Of a stretch of DNA of 64,000 nucleotides, positions 62,321-64,000 are shown one piece after another. Positions within the stretch are counted from its first letter, which is position 1. Every line of letters begins with the position of its first letter. A model generated the notes under the pieces. That model saw only the letters and a program-made list of their open reading frames with translations. It did no database searches and was not told the DNA's origin. The DNA lies in the NCBI RefSeq assembly GCF_029960785.1, contig NZ_JASBQE010000025.1, positions 1 to 64,000 on the forward strand, in the 5' to 3' direction. The position numbers and the translations under genes are program-made. The stretch comes from Polyangium sp. 15x6 (GTDB lineage: Bacteria > Myxococcota_A > Polyangia > Polyangiales > Polyangiaceae).

Positions 62321-64000
62321 GTGGATCCCACACCCTGGCTACAGCGCTTCTCCCACAAGATCACGACTCCCGAAGGCGCAGCGCGCGCCATCCCGCGCGG
62401 TCGCCGCATCCTCATCGGCTCGGGTGCGGCCGAACCTGCGCGGCTCGTCGAGGCCATGGTCGAGCATGGCCATCACCTCGAAGGCAATGATATCGTCCAC
62501 CTGCTCACCCTGGGCCCCGCCCCCTACGTCAAAGCTGGGCTCGAGTGCCGCTTCCGTCATACGGCGTTTTTCATAGGGCCGAACGTGCGAGACGCGGTGG
62601 CCGAGGGGCGCGCCGACTTCATGCCGGTCTTCCTCTCGGACATCCCCGAGCTCATCCGCTCGCGACGCGTGCGCATCGACGTCGCGCTCATCCAGGTGTC
62701 GCCGCCCGACGCGCACGGCTACGTGAGCCTCGGCGTTTCCGTGGACATCGTGCGGGCTGCAATCGACGCCGCCGATCTCATTCTAGCCGAGGTCAATCCA
62801 CGCATGCCACGCACGCATGGCGATTCGTTCTTGAACGTCGATCGCATCCAGCACCTCGTGCCCGTCGACGCGCCCCTGCCGACGCGCGCTGCCGAGCCGC
62901 TCGACGAGGTCGACCGCGCCATCGGCCGCCATATCGCCAGCCTCATCCCGAACGGTGCCACATTGCAGACCGGCATTGGCAGGATACCCGATGCTGCCCT
63001 TGCCGCGCTCGGAGAGCACCACGACCTCGGCGTGCATACCGAGATGTTTTCCGACGGCGTGATGCGCCTTGCGCTTCGCGGTGTGATCAACGGTCGCAGA
63101 AAAACGCTCCTGCCAGGCAAGCTCGTCACGTCGTTCGTGATGGGCAGCCAGGCGCTCTACGACTGGGTGCACGACAATCCCGCCGTGGAGATGCGCCCCT
63201 CGGGCTTCACGAATGACCCATTCATCATTGCCCAGAACGACATGATGATTGCGATAAACGCGGCCCTCGCGGTCGATCTGACGGGCCAGGTGGCAGCGGA
63301 CACGCTGATGGGCCGCTTCTTCTCGGGCATCGGGGGCCAGGTCGACTTCATTCGCGGTTCGGCGCGCAGCCGTGGCGGCAAGCCCATCATCGCGCTGCGT
63401 TCGACGGCCAAGGAGGGGCAAGTGAGCCGCATCGTGCCCGGGCTCGAGCAGGGCGCCGGCGTCGTCACGAGCCGGGGCGACGTGCACTACGTGGTCACGG
63501 AGCACGGCATCGCCGATCTTTGGGGCAAGAACATTCGCCAGCGCGCGCTCGCGCTCATCGATATAGCTCACCCCGATCACCGCGTTGACCTGCTCGCGGC
63601 GGCCAAGCAGCGCCACTACGTCTTCGGCGACCAGGCCTGCGCGCGCTTGGCGTACCCGTGGGAGGAGGCGCGGCGCGATACGCTACCGGGCGGGCATGAA
63701 GTGCTCGTGCGCCCGCTGCGGATATCGGACGAGGACGCGCTGAAGGATCTCTTCTACCGCCTCTCCGACGAGAGCACCTACCAGCGTTTCATGAAGTTCA
63801 AACGCTCTCACCCGCACGAGGAGTTACTGCAACTCGTGTGCCTCGATTACGAGCAGAACATGGGCCTCGTGGTGATTCACAGCGACAACGGCTGTGAGGA
63901 GATCATCGGCCTCGCCCGCTACGACGTGGCCCCGGCGACGCGGAGGGCGGACATCGCTTTCGTGGTGCGCGACGAATGGCAGGGGCGCGGGGTTGGCACG
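62321..64000 (+). CDS. Acetyl-CoA hydrolase/transferase fused to GNAT domain (partial)
   Basis: At least 560 residues; the 3' end lies outside the window. Residues 1 to about 450 form a class I CoA-transferase of the 4-hydroxybutyrate/acetyl-CoA hydrolase type; the catalytic Glu is near 240 in GVHTEMFSDGV, and GSQALYDWVHDNP and GGQVDFIRGSARS are family motifs. From about residue 460 a GNAT acetyltransferase domain follows (VLVRPLRISDEDALKDLF; the acetyl-CoA loop WQGRGVGT sits at the window edge). It starts at a GTG with CGGAGG upstream, 18 bases after hypE, so it is in the hydrogenase operon. It may link acetyl-CoA turnover or protein acylation to redox state. Confidence 0.85.
   Translation, partial: MDPTPWLQRFSHKITTPEGAARAIPRGRRILIGSGAAEPARLVEAMVEHGHHLEGNDIVHLLTLGPAPYVKAGLECRFRHTAFFIGPNVRDAVAEGRADFMPVFLSDIPELIRSRRVRIDVALIQVSPPDAHGYVSLGVSVDIVRAAIDAADLILAEVNPRMPRTHGDSFLNVDRIQHLVPVDAPLPTRAAEPLDEVDRAIGRHIASLIPNGATLQTGIGRIPDAALAALGEHHDLGVHTEMFSDGVMRLALRGVINGRRKTLLPGKLVTSFVMGSQALYDWVHDNPAVEMRPSGFTNDPFIIAQNDMMIAINAALAVDLTGQVAADTLMGRFFSGIGGQVDFIRGSARSRGGKPIIALRSTAKEGQVSRIVPGLEQGAGVVTSRGDVHYVVTEHGIADLWGKNIRQRALALIDIAHPDHRVDLLAAAKQRHYVFGDQACARLAYPWEEARRDTLPGGHEVLVRPLRISDEDALKDLFYRLSDESTYQRFMKFKRSHPHEELLQLVCLDYEQNMGLVVIHSDNGCEEIIGLARYDVAPATRRADIAFVVRDEWQGRGVGT

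Overview
The window is very GC-rich, with strong third-position G/C bias. It carries several Gly/Ser-rich lipoproteins, many secreted beta-structured proteins, and mixed biosynthetic, catabolic and defence genes with little long-range operon order. This fits a large-genome myxobacterium of the Polyangiales (Sorangium/Polyangium type). That placement is an inference from gene style; there is no rRNA or other taxonomic marker, and no complete tRNA was found.

Layout. 1-12.3 kb: unrelated housekeeping and envelope genes (methyltransferases, PlsC-type acyltransferase, DEDDh exonuclease, GMC oxidoreductase with a small membrane partner, polysaccharide deacetylase, Fe/Mn superoxide dismutase, small secreted proteins). 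Composite palindromic repeats of about 310 bp (four copies: at the left edge, 4.1, 9.4 and 21.9 kb) sit at gene 3' ends, three of them visibly between convergent genes. A 43-bp-period tandem array with TGATCA boxes lies at 8.35-8.63 kb. 12.4-14.2 kb: a translationally coupled AAA ATPase plus DUF4276/TOPRIM-like pair, a likely defence system. 14.3-25.7 kb: two aldo/keto reductases, a PhyH dioxygenase, lipoproteins, a LysR regulator, a GAF-rich histidine kinase and an Asp-box sialidase-like protein.

25.9-49.4 kb is an amino-acid catabolism island. It holds an exported arginine deiminase-like enzyme, a multicopper oxidase, a PLP decarboxylase, an M20 amidohydrolase with a YbdK-type ligase, two APC permeases, a proline racemase and a polar amino acid ABC transporter. 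A minus-strand operon in it reads gcvPA-gcvPB-prdAB-nitrilase. The prdAB gene is the most striking object in the window: both D-proline reductase proproteins (PrdA and PrdB) in one open reading frame, with cysteine where clostridial PrdB has selenocysteine. The ABC transporter's binding protein appears circularly permuted. Gene remnants (SufS, a second proline racemase 5' end, a possible histidine kinase fragment) show the island has been rearranged.

49.8-64 kb is an energy and hypoxia block. A PEP synthase is divergent from a long operon for a group 3b-type NAD(P)-linked [NiFe] hydrogenase (beta, cyclic-nucleotide-binding protein, gamma, delta, alpha), its maturation protease, hypA, hypF, hypC, hypD, hypE, and an acetyl-CoA hydrolase/transferase-GNAT fusion that runs off the right edge. 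Together, proline reduction, glycine oxidation and a bidirectional hydrogenase suggest reductant disposal under low oxygen. This functional link is an inference.
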